Assembly (NCBI RefSeq): GCF_027595985.1 | Contig: NC_073304.1 | Coordinates: 218,372,000-218,435,999, forward strand | DNA: 64,000 nucleotides | Reading direction: 5' to 3' | Source of the DNA: Sorex araneus | Lineage: Eukaryota > Chordata > Mammalia > Eulipotyphla > Soricidae | Shown here: positions 44,100 to 55,909 of the stretch, in pieces | How positions within the stretch are numbered: the stretch's first letter is position 1 | Layout: the number at the start of each line of letters is the position of its first letter | Made by a program: the position numbers and the translations under genes | The notes under the pieces: generated by a model | Database searches by the model: none | Seen by the model: the letters and a program-made list of their open reading frames with translations, nothing else | Told to the model about the DNA's origin: nothing

Positions 44100-44360
44100 T
44101 TTAGAAAATATACAATCCCTGGCCCTGCAGGTTCCTCTCCCCAACTAGAAGTGCAGACCCCTATAACGGAGTGACAAAATCCTCAGCTGTTTGGGAGTCA
44201 GTCCTTTTGGTGAGAACTGACCTGAGCCCACTCGCATCAATAAAATTGTTTTCCCTCTCCATTCCTCCTTGTGCTCTCTGGTTTCTTCAGAGAGATTCCT
44301 TTCACCATGGCAGTAGGAATAGAAAATCAGTGGGGAAATCCTACATTGAAATTTTAATCT
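44100..44360 (+). mobile_element. LTR end-like fossil
   Basis: An AATAAA at 44240 and a pyrimidine-rich stretch with 'tctggtttcttcagagagat' look like the R/U5 part of a class I LTR. Family and limits uncertain. Confidence 0.4.
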
Positions 44361-44663
44361 GAAGTGGAATGGATAGGCAGGGACTCCTTGTTCATCATGT
44401 GAATGCTAAAATTCAAAGACAGAGAGCTGCAGGGGAATGTAGCAGCTTCCCAGAGGAACATCCGGGGAAGAACATTTGAAGGAGAGGACCACATGCAGCC
44501 GTGTGTCTGTGCGCGTGAAGAGGCATAAGCTGCTCAGAGGAACAATGCGAAGAGTGCAAACAGGAGAGAAGACAAAGAAAGACTGAGCACTGCTGGGGAG
44601 TGGGGTTGGAGAAGACTAGATCTAGTGTAGACCACTGGCTTCTTACTTTTTTATTTGTATATT

Positions 44664-44925
44664 TCTACTGTCACTGTCACTGTCATCTCGTTGCTCATAG
44701 ATTTGCTCGAGCGGACACCAGTAACATTTCTCATTGTGAGACTTATTGTTACTGTTTTTGGCATATCGAATACGCCACGGGTAGCTTGCCAGGCTGTGCC
44801 GCGCAGGCGCGATACTCTCGGTAGCTTGCCGGGTTCTCCGAGAAGGGCAGAGAAATTGAACACGGGTTGGCTGCATGAAAGGCGAACGCCCTATTGCTGT
44901 GCTATCACTCCAACCTACTGTATAT
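44664..44925 (-). mobile_element. Shrew tRNA-derived SINE, long-tail type
   Basis: The minus strand begins near 44920 (GGTTGGAGTGATAGCACAGC), has both CAAGCTACC modules and 'gatatgccaaaaacagtaac', and ends in the GACAGTGACAGTGACAGTAG run at 44668-44690. Confidence 0.93.
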
Positions 44926-45059
44926 TTTATATCAAATTGCAGGTCTTTTAAACATCAAAGGAGATAATTTGGTATACATCGTGATGATGACTACAGAAAA
45001 GCTGACTGACAGTGAGAGGTCACAGGCGAGAACAATGAGAAGTCACACAGTTATTTTTG

Positions 45060-45265
45060 ACCAGATCACTAACAATCAACTCTCCCCAAATTTCCAGTAT
45101 TCAGTCCATTGTTATAAATTATAGCCATGTTTTCCACAAGAGGTCTGGACGTATTCATCTTCTGTAACTGCAACTTTGTACTTTTTGCTCAACCTCTGCC
45201 CATTTCACCTATTCTCCCAGACACTGGAAAACATTATTCTGCTCTGACTATGAGGATGACATTTT
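45060..45265 (+). mobile_element. Old L1M 3'-UTR fragment
   Basis: 'attatagccatgttttccac', 'ggacgtattcatcttctgta', 'actttgtactttttgctcaa' and 'cctctgcccatttcacc' follow the L1M 3' UTR order. Confidence 0.65.
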
Positions 45266-45269
45266 TTAA

Positions 45270-45420
45270 AATGGGGATATGACTCAAGTGGTAGAGAACA
45301 TGCTTAGCATGTGGGAGGGTCTGAGTTTGATTCCTAGTGCTCCATAGATCCTAGAGCATCATCATGTATAGCCCTGGTGGTCCCTGGGCATCACCCAGGT
45401 CACACACTGAACTGCCGGTT
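45270..45420 (+). mobile_element. Old shrew-type SINE
   Basis: 'ggggatatgactcaagtggt', 'gagtttgattcctagtgctc' and 'gcatcacccaggtcacacac' retain the head and body order weakly. Confidence 0.5.
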
Positions 45421-45492
45421 CGAATCAATAGGCCAACCACTGCTGGGAGTAACTAGGGGCCCTTAAGTACCAATATAAAATATAAATGATTT

Positions 45493-45663
45493 CTTTTTTT
45501 TGCTTTTTGGGTCACACTAGTGAGGCACAGGGTTTACTCCTGTCTTGGTACTCAGAAATTACTCCTGGTGGTGCTTGGAGGACCATATGGGATGCTGGGA
45601 ATCGAACCTGGGTCAGTTATGTGCAAGGCAAATGTTCTACCCACTGCACTATCCCTCTAGCCC
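45493..45663 (-). mobile_element. Shrew SINE, short-tail type
   Basis: The minus strand runs from GGGGCTAGAGGGATAGTGCAG (45663) to GTGTGACCCAAAAAGC at 45500. Confidence 0.92.
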
Positions 45664-45669
45664 CTAAAA

Positions 45670-46385
45670 TATAAATAATTAAATTGAAAAATATTCACAT
45701 ATAAGTTTTTTCCAACAAAATTATATAAGGAATACTTACGAGTAAACATGCTAGTGATTTTTGTTGAGGCTTTCTACTAGAATGTCAACTCCATTAATGC
45801 GGTATTTGTTGGTTTCGACTATTACCCCAGTATATATAATAATGTCTCCCACATTAATGAAAGCTCAAAAAACTTTCAAATGAATTAACTAAGATATAAG
45901 CATTTGGAAGGGTCAGTGACTAGACTTGTTTTTCAGCGAAAGCGAAAAACCTGCATTTCCGCATATAAACAATTGCCAGGAACTGAATAGAACTCTGATG
46001 TCCCCAAACACAAGGACTTCATTCATTCATTCATCAGAGTTATCAGTCAGTTTCCTTAAAGCACATACTTTGGAAATGTTCTCATCTAAAGACAAAAGTC
46101 TGGAACCTGGCTTAATCTTATTGTAAATAGTGGCATAATCAATATATACCAGATTAGCTGTCTGGAGGCCGTCCACGTCACCGAGTGCCTGTATAAAAAT
46201 AAACACGCAGAGCGTGCAAGACAGTACATGGAATCATTCTGAAAGCTGGTGTGACACCTGAAGTATGTAGCATGTTCTTTTACTCTTATACACAAATCCA
46301 TGTATACAGTCAATACACTTATCTAATAAATACAGAAAAAATCTTAAGGAAAAAACAATCACATTGACATTTTTATGCAGAGAAA
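45670..46385. other. Intergenic DNA, nothing recognised
   Basis: At 45765-45835 there is a faint resemblance to the L2 3' end ('tactagaatgtcaactccat'). The rest is unassigned. Confidence 0.35.
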
Positions 46386-46391
46386 TGTAAT

Positions 46392-46397
46392 TTTATT
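46392..46397 (-). promoter_or_regulatory. Polyadenylation signal AATAAA, KRTAP4 gene C
   Basis: AATAAA on the minus strand, 273 bp past the stop. Confidence 0.6.
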
Positions 46398-46669
46398 TTG
46401 GCTGAGGACTGCGTCCTGTTACAGACAATCCTTTAAAAGGGAAGTTAAAGGAACGAGCTAACCAATGATCAAAGTAAAGGGGGAAATCTGGCATGGAAGA
46501 ACTGGTGTGCTCAATATCCATCTTCAACAACAGGGCCTGGTTCCTCAGTGGAATCCCGAGGCCAGTTCAGTGGAACGATATCACCTCCACTCCATGAGGA
46601 TCGGCACAAAGGGAAAGTCAACACTAGTGAGGGCAAAGATCACAGGACGTGGGAATCATGGGGTTGGGT

Positions 46670-47143
46670 TCAGCAGCTGCAGCAGGGAATGGCGCAGCAC
46701 ATGGGGCGGGGGCAGGTGGAGATGACACAGGTGGGGCGGTAGCAGGTGGTGCAGCAGCACGCCTGGCCACACACCGGGCGCAGGCAGCAGCAGGTGCGGC
46801 AGCCGCTGGAGCCGCAGCAGCTGGAGCTGGAGCAGCAGGGCCGGCAGCAGCTGGAGATGCAGCAGCAAGAGGGGCGGCAGCAGCTGGAGCCACAGCAGCT
46901 GGCGCTGGAGCCACAGGGCCGGCAGCAGGGGCTGCAGCAGGGCCGGCAGCAGGGGCTACAACAGGGGCGGCAGCAGGGGCTGCAGCAGGGGCTACAGCAG
47001 GGACTGCAGCAGGGGCTGCAGCAGCTGGGCACGCTGCAGCAGTTGGTGGTGCAGCAGGTAGTCCTGCAGCAGGAAGGCTGGCAGCAGCTGGGCTGGCAGC
47101 AGCCCTCCTCAGAGCAGGTGGAGCCACAACAGGAGCCGGTCAT
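46670..47143 (-). CDS. KRTAP4: Keratin-associated protein, KRTAP4 type (gene C, 157 aa)
   Basis: An ultrahigh-sulfur hair protein, 157 residues, 61 Cys (39%), with the same amino-acid sequence as gene B 8.3 kb away. Order: [14 protein letters not shown] head, [11 protein letters not shown], nine SPCC/RPCC units, [10 protein letters not shown], and the KRTAP4 C-terminal signature. The 3' flank is unlike genes A and B right up to the stop codon, whereas the coding DNA is nearly identical with only scattered third-position changes. That fits gene conversion of the coding part. The start is the conserved ATG, 78 bp downstream of a TATA box. No AACAAGGA motif was found at the usual place upstream. 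Confidence 0.95.
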   Translation of the reverse strand: MTGSCCGSTCSEEGCCQPSCCQPSCCRTTCCTTNCCSVPSCCSPCCSPCCSPCCSPCCRPCCSPCCRPCCSPCCRPCGSSASCCGSSCCRPSCCCISSCCRPCCSSSSCCGSSGCRTCCCLRPVCGQACCCTTCYRPTCVISTCPRPMCCAIPCCSC

Positions 47144-47220
47144 GGTGTCAGAGGCTGGAGGTTCTGATGTGAGTTCAGAGGGGGAGTTTGGTGAATTTGA
47201 AAGTCCCTCTGCTGCTCGTC

Positions 47221-47230
47221 CCCTTTTATA
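47221..47230 (-). promoter_or_regulatory. TATA box, KRTAP4 gene C
   Basis: TATAAAAGGG on the minus strand, 78 bp upstream of the ATG. Confidence 0.88.
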
Positions 47231-47309
47231 CTCTGCTCAGGCTGCTCGACCCGTGGTCTGGAGTATTTACTACTTCATCTTCCTAAGGAAGTATTTGTAA
47301 TGGAATTAG

Positions 47310-49105
47310 GTAGTTGTGTTTTTTTGGTGAAGTATTTTAAGACGAAGGAAAGTGACATTTCCTTTTCCTGGTGTGTTAAGATGGATTCCATCTGATCTTT
47401 CTCAGAATGTTGTTTATCTTTTATTTTCCTGTTTCCTTGTTTTTCAGGAATTTATATGAATCCAGCCCCTGGTATTTGGCCTGTGATCTGTGTATCACTC
47501 TGTGATGATCTCTGGACAAACTGTTCTTATGATGCTGAAGTATCTTTTGATGTCAAGAGAGAGGCAACAGAAAGAAGAAAGTTTGGCTTTGTGAGTTACC
47601 TGTGAGCCATGAGGAAGTTGGATTCTATCTGAGTCATGAACTATCATAGATAATGGCTTGACTACTTCCAAGGAGACACTCAGTATTGCTTCCTGTATTC
47701 AGTTTGAAACTGTTACCAGTGACACATTGTTAAGTACTTAAAGGTGTTTGGAATCACTTTGAAGGACTTATTGGCCCCAAATTTGCTTTGAGCATCAAAG
47801 CAAATAATAGGTTTTTAAAAAGCTAATGTACTATTGATTTGAAATATCAGACACATTTGAGAACAGTTAACTGTCAAATAACATGAGAATTATTGAGTAT
47901 AATTCCATACTCAACTAATCAAATCGAGGTTAAGAAAAGAAAATGAGAAAGTTACCCATAACAGTAGAATGTAAACTAATGATGTAAAAGAAAAATGTAG
48001 AATCACAAACTCACATAAACTCTCATAATAAAAATTGATTCTATTAAATATCACCAAGGATACCATAATAGTTGCCCATAAAAATTTGATGGGGAACAAG
48101 ATATTTAAACTCATAAAAATTTTCCCCATAACTTCTTTATCCATGTTAGAGGGACAAATACTAACTTTAATACTAACTAAGTTAGGAACACTAACTTCAT
48201 CTTGGAATCAAGGTTCACATCACTAAAAAGACAATAAATTGTCATGTGTCTGTAAGTCACATATTACATTGCTGATGAGTGTTCCTGTCGAAATGTATTG
48301 CCTGAAAATAAGTATGAGGAAACATCGAACCCAAACAGAATAAGGAAAATTCCATATAATGGAAAATTCCATAAAATTCCATATAATACCATATAATCTC
48401 CTAAAGTAATGTTAAAATAACCTCATGTAAAGAGATATTGAAAAAAGGAAACCTAACAAACATAACGCCTAAATACATGAATATCTATAAAAAAATCTTT
48501 ATGGTATGTTATTGGGAAGATTGGCAACATTTGGACGAAAAAGGGGTTTGAGTTACGAGAAGTATCTAATGTCCCATAAACATTTCACTTAATCATTAAC
48601 TTGACCAAGACTGTGCAAGAAAATATCTATACTCTCAGTATGTTATGCTAGCTGCATGAATATCTTGCTATCTATAATCTGTCTACCTACCTATTTATCT
48701 ACTCTTTACCTATATCTATTAGAAAGAGAAGATAAGTAAAAATGTTGAATCTAGGTAAAAGTTGTATGGTATAAGAGAATTCTTTGTATTACTCTTGGTA
48801 TTATTCTAAAAGCTTGAACTCTTTTTCTAAATATAAAAAGCAAAAAAACTACCAAAAGGAATGTGGATTTAAAAAATCATTTCCCACAGAGCTAAGGTAT
48901 TAAGAGTGAATAGCTTATAGCTTTGTGGGGAAATTCTAAATCATATAATAAATTATACCTTATAGGAACTATTTTTGTACAAACATAATAAAACATACTT
49001 AAAACTAATGCAGTAAGCATTTAAACTGCTTTGGTCCATAAAATTCCACAGAAATTCATCAGTCTGATCGGCTGATTTTGGTATGAACAAATCCACCTTT
49101 TTTTC
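47310..49105. other. Intergenic DNA, nothing recognised
   Basis: AT-rich and repeat-poor. A short direct repeat of ATTCCATATAAT lies at 48350-48395, and a run of CTATCTAT-like units at 48668-48720. No gene recognised. Confidence 0.4.
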
Positions 49106-49109
49106 CCCT

Positions 49110-49290
49110 GGTACTATTTATTTTGGGAAACATGGAAGGGAGGGTTGAGCCACAGATGTCTCTATGCTCTGGGATCACTTGTAGTGGTGCTTAGGGGACA
49201 ATTTGCGGTACTTGGGATGGAACTAGCATAAGCACATGCAAAGCAATTGTCTGAGGTCCTGAATTATCTCTTTGGTTCACAGGTCTACAT
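49110..49290 (-). mobile_element. Old SINE, diverged
   Basis: The minus-strand body retains 'ggatggaac' and 'gcacatgcaaagcaatt' (promoter region) on the plus strand. Confidence 0.55.
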
Positions 49291-49364
49291 TCTGGTAGAA
49301 GCAATATAAATACTTGAAAAAGGTGGAAACAATTTTATTTCCAGAAATCAAAAGGTAATTAAAA

Positions 49365-49600
49365 ATATTATCAGACCGCAACAGACACAAGCAGCTTAGA
49401 ACCCCACCAAGCTTAGTGAAGACACAGTCTGGAAGACGTAACTGTAGTAACCAGCTCTATAATATCTCCCAGAAGGACTTTAGAGATATCATGCTGAAGA
49501 TGTTTAATGAACTCAAAGAAAAAAAATGGCACAGATACAAGAAAGGAAGAATTGAGAAATGAGAAAACTACAATCAAAAGTTAACAGAACTAAAGAATCT
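49365..49600 (+). mobile_element. L1 5'-region / ORF1 start fragment
   Basis: 'ctataatatctcccagaagg', 'gaagatgtttaatgaactca' and 'aaaatggcacagatacaaga' resemble the start of L1 ORF1, which codes for a coiled coil. It breaks off into AT-rich sequence. Confidence 0.55.
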
Positions 49601-49604
49601 CTTT

Positions 49605-49695
49605 TTTACTTTTCTGATTTTTCTAAATTCTAAATTTTTAATTCTAAATTAAAAATTCTAAATTTTTCTAAATTAGAATTTTCTAAATTCTCATG
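49605..49695. repeat. AT-rich palindromic repeat
   Basis: TTCTAAATT and its complement AATTTAGAA alternate through this interval, forming several self-complementary stretches. Confidence 0.75.
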
Positions 49696-49799
49696 GTTGT
49701 CATTTCACTCTCAACTTAGGCACATAGTAGTCTTCTGCAGCTCTGATGACAGAGGGCTTCTTTTTAGATATTAAGCTTCGTGCATACAGGAAACCACCT

Positions 49800-50125
49800 C
49801 GAGTCTAGAGTTGGATGATGCTAACACCCCGTTTACAGTTTAAATAGCAGCTTCTCTTGTGTGCTGAAAGTAGATAAAGGACCAAACGTGATAGCCTCCC
49901 ATTATCTATATTGCAAACCATAATGCCCAAAAGTGGAGACAGAGTATGGAGGAAATTGTCTGCCATAGAGGCAGGGGGAAAGTTGGAAAGAGGAGGGTAT
50001 ACTGAGGTCATTAGTGATGGAGAATGTGCACTGGTGGAGGGATGGGTGTTAGATCATTGCATGACTGAAGTTAAAACATGAAAGCTTTGTAACTGTATCT
50101 CATGGTGATTCATTAACTAAAAATT
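49800..50125 (+). mobile_element. L1 3'-UTR fragment
   Basis: 'gatggagaatgtgcactggt', 'gggatgggtgttagatcatt' and 'aactgtatctcatggtgatt' match the L1 3' UTR seen at 24085-24425 and 57060-57180. It ends A-rich. Confidence 0.75.
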
Positions 50126-50139
50126 TAAAAATAGCAGCT

Positions 50140-50575
50140 TTTCTTATAGAGTGCAGGAGGCAGCCTCTAAGATGACCCCTCCACCCCCAAACAATGATAC
50201 CTTCCTGAAGTATTCATGTCTTTGTGTATCTCCTGCCCTTTTGAGTGTGAGCTGGGCATTATGATTCTCTGGAGAAGGAATGCCCCACTATTGATTAAGT
50301 TATCTGTGAAAGTTGTGGCTTCCATCTTAATTTTCTTCTTATCATTCTTGATTTCTCAGATCACTCACTATGGAGAGGTGGAGGTGGAATGACAAAGTGT
50401 AGTCTAAATGGTGAAGAACTGAGGGCTCTTAACAGCAACTACATAAGTGACCTTGGAAGTGAATGTTTATCCCTGAAAAATGAAAGCAAAGTTGGCCAAC
50501 AACTTGCCTGCAACCTCATGTGAATCCTTGATATGTCACTTCTAAATTTCTAGCCCTCAAAACTATGTGATATTT
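50140..50575 (+). mobile_element. MLT1-like LTR fossil (ERVL-MaLR)
   Basis: 'ctggagaaggaatgcccca', 'ttgcctgcaacctcatgtga' and 'aaactatgtgatattt' follow the MLT1 LTR order. It is ancient and strongly diverged, with no internal region. Confidence 0.6.
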
Positions 50576-50984
50576 TTAAAAATGCTTGCTTTATTTGGGA
50601 GGAGGGCGTACCCAATGGTCTCAGGGCTTACTTCTGAAGTTAAAGAACTGAGTAAGCATAGTACCTACCTTAATGTGGTTTTTATTCAAGAGGGGGTCAG
50701 GTGCATAAGTGCCTTTCTGGTAGAGAATGATTATGGTAGAGTCCCCATATAAACAAAACACTATGCAGTGCAAGGGAGGAAAGACTGCTTTGTATGGAGC
50801 AAAGAGTATACTGGAAGAAAATGGTATTTGAACTCATAGGTGAAGGATAACTGGTAAGGATAACTGAATGCATGGCTCACATGAGACTTGACAAAAGGAG
50901 TGCGTATCATTTGTTCTTTATTCTTCTTCTCTACCAAAAATGCACTATGTATCTGACTTCTATGCATTACTCAATTCTTTAATC

Positions 50985-51700
50985 TCAGTATAAAATACTG
51001 TGCTTCTGTTTACAATAGCCAGAATCTGGAAAAAACCCGAATGCCCCAGAACGGATGACTGGTTGAGGAAACTTTGGTACATCTATACAATGGAATACTA
51101 TGCAGCTGTTAGAAAAAAGGAGGTCAAGAATTTTGTAGTTAAGTGGATGGGCATGAAAAGTTTCATGCTGAGTGAAATGAGTCAGAAAGAGAGAGACAGA
51201 CATAGAAAGATTGCACTCATCTATGGTATATAGAATAACAGAGTGGGAGACTAACACCCAAGAACTGTAGAAATAAGTACCAGGAGGTTGACTCCATGGC
51301 TTCGAGGCTGGCCTCACGTTCCGGGTCAACTCAGAGAAGCGATCACCAACTACATTGTAGTCGAAGGCCATGTGGGGGAAGGGAGTTTCGGGCTGAATGA
51401 GGGCTAGAGACTGAGCACAGCAGCCACTCAACACCTTTATTGCAAACCACAACAGCTAATTAGAGAGAGAAAACAGAAGGGAATGCCTTGCCACAGTGGC
51501 AGGGTGGGGTGGGGGGGAGATGGGATTGGGGAGGGTGGGAGGGACACTGGGTTTACGGGTGGTGGAGAATGGGCACTGGTGAAGGGATGGGTTCCCAAAC
51601 TTTGTATGAGGGAAGTATAAGCACAAAAGTGTATAAATCTGTAACTGTACCCTCACGGTGATTCTCTAATTAAAAATAAATAAATTAAAAAAAATTGGAC
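50985..51700 (+). mobile_element. L1 ORF2 3' end and complete 3' UTR
   Basis: 'aatgccccagaacggatgac' and 'acaatggaatactatgcagc' mark the end of L1 ORF2. A 3' UTR with a G-rich tract (51500-51520) follows, then 'aataaataaattaaaaaaaa'. It is 5'-truncated and one of the better preserved L1 ends here. Confidence 0.9.
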
Positions 51701-51704
51701 TTTT

Positions 51705-52090
51705 ATTAATAAAAGATAAAAAAAATAAAAATAAAATACTGTGCTTTTTGCTTTATAAGGAAGATTTCTTTTTAATGAGCAAAGACTTCATGCCATCAAA
51801 TAAATACTGGAGAACACATGCTATTTACATGGATGGATAGAAATGGGATTCCAAAGGAGCAGTTATTGAGATTGAGATTGGAATAACCCTGGTTTGGGAT
51901 GATGTACAGAAGGTTACTTTAAGAAATCATGAGAGATGACGTGAGATTGATAGAATGCAAAAGTGATTGTGGCAGCCTTGAGTTCCAGAAGAGACAGGAG
52001 ATAGGAATCCATTAAATACTCTAGACAGGAATTTTATATATATGTATATATATGTATTTTACTTATATGCAGAATATATAGAGACTATAT
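51705..52090. other. Intergenic DNA, nothing recognised
   Basis: AT-rich, with an ATATATGTATAT-type run near 52033-52060. Confidence 0.4.
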
Positions 52091-52099
52091 AGGATATAT

Positions 52100-52347
52100 G
52101 GGTTGGAGAAATAGCACAGCAGGTGGGGCATTTGCCTTACACATGGCTGACCAGGGTTTGAGTCCTCCATCCCTCTCGGAGAGCCCGGCAAGTTACCAAG
52201 AGTATCCCGCCCACACAGCAGAGCCTGGCAAGATACCCATGGCATATTCAATATGCCAAAAACATAACAACAAGTCTCAAAATGGAGACATTACTGGTGC
52301 CACTTCAGCAAATCGATGAGCAACAGGATGACAGTGATACAGTGATA
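52100..52347 (+). mobile_element. Shrew SINE, long-tail type, first of tandem pair
   Basis: 'gggttggagaaatagcacag' head, both CAAG modules, and a GATGACAGTGATACAGTGAT end. Confidence 0.93.
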
Positions 52348-52356
52348 TAGGTTATA

Positions 52357-52605
52357 TGGGTTGGAACAATAGCACAGCGGGTAGGGCATTTGCCTTGCAG
52401 CAGCTGACCGTGGTTTGAGTCCTCCCTCCCTCTTGTAGAGCCCTGCAAGCTACTGAGAGTATCCCGCCCACACGACAGAGCGTGGTAGCAAGCTACCCAT
52501 GGTGTATTTGATATGCCAAAAACAGTAACAAGTCTCACAATGGAGATGTTACTGGTGCCCACTCAAGCAAATTGTTGAACAACAGGACAACAGTGCTATA
52601 GTGCA
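52357..52605 (+). mobile_element. Shrew SINE, long-tail type, second of tandem pair
   Basis: 'gggttggaacaatagcacag' head, with the same module order. It lies in the same orientation only about 10 bp after the first copy. Both copies follow a TATA(T)GGGTTGG-like flank. Confidence 0.93.
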
Positions 52606-52609
52606 GAAT

Positions 52610-53100
52610 ATATAAAATATATCTATATATGCATATAGAATATTTATGGGATATATAGAATATATAAGAATGAGATAGTTAATGATATATAATATTTCTA
52701 TTCTTTTGGCAATTTTTCTTAACTTTTGCTCTTTCATATCAAATGACAGAATAAACTGGGATTTGGTGGCAGGGAAGATATTGCTTACAAGTTTGTAGTA
52801 AGGGCAAAGTGAGTTGTATAGCCTCAACATCAAGTAAAAACAATGAGCATCAGAATGCTATTTCAAAGAAAGAATTATCGAGACTTGGACCAAATTGAAA
52901 ATAGAGGCAGAAGGGGGATTTCCACAAAAGTAAAAATATATATAAGTTGAATTGTTTATATAGTTTGTGACTTTCTACATATAAAATGCTTCCCCCCAGC
53001 TGCCCAAAGCAAATAATTAAAAATTGCAAAGGATAGATAAGAAAGGGTAACTTGCGTTTTTTAAAAACCTAAGCCACTTAAAACAAAAAGATACATTTGC
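52610..53100. other. AT-rich intergenic DNA
   Basis: An ATATA-rich tract at 52605-52700, then unassigned sequence. Confidence 0.45.
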
Positions 53101-53117
53101 ATAAAAAGGCTGGAATG

Positions 53118-53300
53118 GAGGGGCTGGAGTGATAGCACAGCGGGTAGGGCGTTTGCCTTGCACGCGGCTGACCCAGGTTCAAATCCCAGCATCCCACATG
53201 GTCCCCTGAGCACCGCCAGGGGTGATTCCTGAGTGCATGAGCCAGGAGTGACCCCTGTGCATTGCTGGGTGTGACCCAAAAAGCAAAAAAAAAAAAAAAA
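53118..53300 (+). mobile_element. Shrew tRNA-derived SINE, short-tail type (young-looking)
   Basis: Near-consensus head, promoter and tail with an A18 run. The 15-bp target-site duplication AAAAAGGCTGGAATG lies at 53103-53117 and about 53296-53310. The clean duplication and long A-tail suggest recent insertion. Confidence 0.95.
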
Positions 53301-53309
53301 GGCTGGAAT

Positions 53310-54020
53310 GAAATATTCAACATGATTATGCACTAAATCTGTTCTCTCCAGGATAAGGAAATGGAATGGATTTTGGGATTGCTGTTCTTCTTTCCTTGCT
53401 TCTCCATGCTCTTGGAGTTGGGTATTGAGCACATTTCTGTAATTGGAATAAAAGCACAACAACCTACATACAGTGTGGGGACTTCAGTTATATTTCCTTT
53501 CAAGGATCTAGGAACTTTTTTACATCTAATATTCATGTGATATTTTCCCCCTTATTTTTAGGAACTGGTATGATCATTATATATTTTTGAAAAATTCAAA
53601 TTGAAATATTATGTAGTTCCTTCACAATGACATGACTTACATTGCAATAAGATAAAAATAAACAATTGCCTTGGATTTTACCTCTATGACTTAAACATCA
53701 TTTGTATTTAATTAAAAAGTAATTGGATAATTTAAATTTTCTCTTAGCAATATAAGTAGTAAAACTAAATTTTTAGAAAAGACCTCAAATTATGGCATTA
53801 AATTATGATTTGATGCTATCATTACTTGTAAGCTTTCCTAAGGGGCTAGAAACTGCTCTCCCATTGCCCGGTCTACTTCAGCTAATATCCATTCTCCAGT
53901 CAGGCCCACTGACTTCAGCTATAGACTGCAGGTAGCTCCTCTCTGTTCACCTCCATAGATGCTTGCGCTTGAACCTTAGATAATATATTCAAAGAAAATA
54001 ATCTCTTTTGTAAGAAATAC
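53310..54020. other. Intergenic DNA, nothing recognised
   Basis: No feature recognised. Confidence 0.4.
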
Positions 54021-54024
54021 ACAC

Positions 54025-54400
54025 AAAATATTTTTTTCTATTTTATTTTTATAAAGCTGTTCACAATAGTTCATTACATTCAATATTTGAACACCAATCC
54101 CACCACTGTGAACCCACCCACCACCATAAAAGAAAAGTGTCTGAGGATTGTTGTATTTCATCGTGGAGCCATTTAAGCCCTTGTATAAAGGCCTGTATGT
54201 TTAACCCAAAAAAATATGTGCTACTTTTGGTATTTCAGTGGGCTAGAGTGTAAGAGGTCACTCAACTGAGCATGTGGCCATGGTTCAGGTCAATTTATGG
54301 TTCTCTCTTCCGGGAGCTTTATTTCAGAGTCTCTGGATCTTGGCTATTGATGAGATTATGTGGTGCTGGGGGCATTTTGTGGCTGTGATTGCCAAGCTAC
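54025..54400 (-). mobile_element. L1 3'-end-like fragment
   Basis: The minus-strand 3' end is at about 54030-54060 (a T-rich run on the plus strand) with 'caccaatcccaccactgtga'. Positions 54310-54390 resemble 5320-5395, so both are copies of one element. Confidence 0.5.
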
Positions 54401-54944
54401 TGGAAAACTACGGAGGAAGCCCAGTCCCACTCTGAGCAAGCTTGGAGATCTCAGTCATGGGTCCCACATACCTGGGTTTTCTGTAGGTTCCCTCATAGCT
54501 GAGGTTCGTCGAAGCCTGTGGAGAGCAGCCTTGAGCATGGCTGCAGTTAGGTTCTGGAGGTTTTTGGCTGCTGGGGTTCTGCTGGGGTGGGGATGGAAAC
54601 TCAACCCTCCCCCTTCTGAGTTGCGCTGGTGAATACAGCCTGGTGCGGGGTAATCAGTACCAAAACCCTTAAATGATGTTTAATATTGTCTTGGATAAGA
54701 AAAGAAAGTGGAAATAGTATCTGGGGGAATATTTTTATATTTTAAAAATATAATTAATTTTTCACTATCATAATGAAGGTAACATAGTTAAAATGTTGTT
54801 GATATTTGTGATTTTGATGTTGATGTACGTTTACTGCATCCTGCCACCAGCAAAGTGTCCAACTCCATCCACTACTGTTCTTCTGTAACTTCTAGTCCAC
54901 CTATCATTTCCCTGTCCCTCTTCTTCCCCTTCCCTCTTCTTGAT

Positions 54945-55400
54945 AATTTAAGTGAATTTTTACGTGGTAGAGGAAACTCAGGCTACAATAAAAAGATACC
55001 CTATTAAATGGAAGAAAGTGTTTGTGCACTACACACTAAATGAGACTAGAAAAAGGGCTAATATCCAAGACATAAAAGGCACTCATAAAACCAACAGCAA
55101 AACCTATAATCCCATCAAAAATAAGGAGAGGACATGAGCAGACACTTCCCCAGATGACATATGAACAGCCAGGAGTCATATAAAATATATCCATCATCAC
55201 TTATTATTAGGGAAACGCAAATAAAAACAATAATAAAATAATTCCTCCTGCCAGTGAGACAGAAATACATTTAAAGGATCAGAAACAAGTTTTGGCAAGT
55301 GGTGGAAAGGGAATCCTCAGTCAGTGTTGAACAGAATATGGCATTGTTTCACCTTTTATGGAAAACAGTATGAAGATTTCTTTCAGAAGTAAGAGTGAAT
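54945..55400 (+). mobile_element. L1 ORF2 fragment, part 1
   Basis: 'gctaatatccaagacataaa', 'gaacagccaggagtcatata', and 'gggaaacgcaaataaaaaca' follow the L1 ORF2 C-terminal region. It is broken by several changes and interrupted by a SINE at 55402. Confidence 0.8.
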
Positions 55401-55401
55401 A

Positions 55402-55555
55402 AGGGGTTGGATAGATAGATAATACAGCAGATAAGGCTGCGTGTGTGAGAGCTGAGTTTGATCCCCAGCAGCACCCTACATGGCTTCTCAAGCCAGATCA
55501 AGAGTAAATCCGAGTACCACTGGCTGTGGCCCCCAATTAATGATAATAATAATAA
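55402..55555 (+). mobile_element. Old shrew-type SINE inside L1
   Basis: 'ggggttggatagatagataa', 'agtttgatccccagcagcac' and 'agagtaaatccgagtaccac', ending in an AAT-rich tail. Confidence 0.75.
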
Positions 55556-55559
55556 ATTA

Positions 55560-55850
55560 GTAAATAAAATGTAAAATTATAGTTTCCATATGATCCAACA
55601 GTTTTGTTTCTTGGTATCCATGCCTTAAACATGAAAACATTAATTTGAAAAAATACATGCACAACTATGCTCATTGCAGTGACTAGTACAATGGCTAGGA
55701 TGTAGAAAAAAATTCAAATGTCCAATCACAGATGAGTAGATAAAGAAGATGTGATGTAGACAAAATAGAGTGCATTGTAAGAAAAGATGAAATCTTGCTG
55801 TTTTCTGCAACTTGGTTGGAATTGCAGCCCGTACTTATATTTAAAGTTTT
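55560..55850 (+). mobile_element. L1 ORF2 fragment, part 2
   Basis: 'catatgatccaacagttttg', 'ctcattgcagtgactagtac' and 'ttgctgttttctgcaacttg' continue the L1 ORF2 end. Confidence 0.75.
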
Positions 55851-55909
55851 ATTTTAGAGATCTGCTTATCATTAATTTATGTATATATCACATTTTAAAA
55901 GTAATATTT

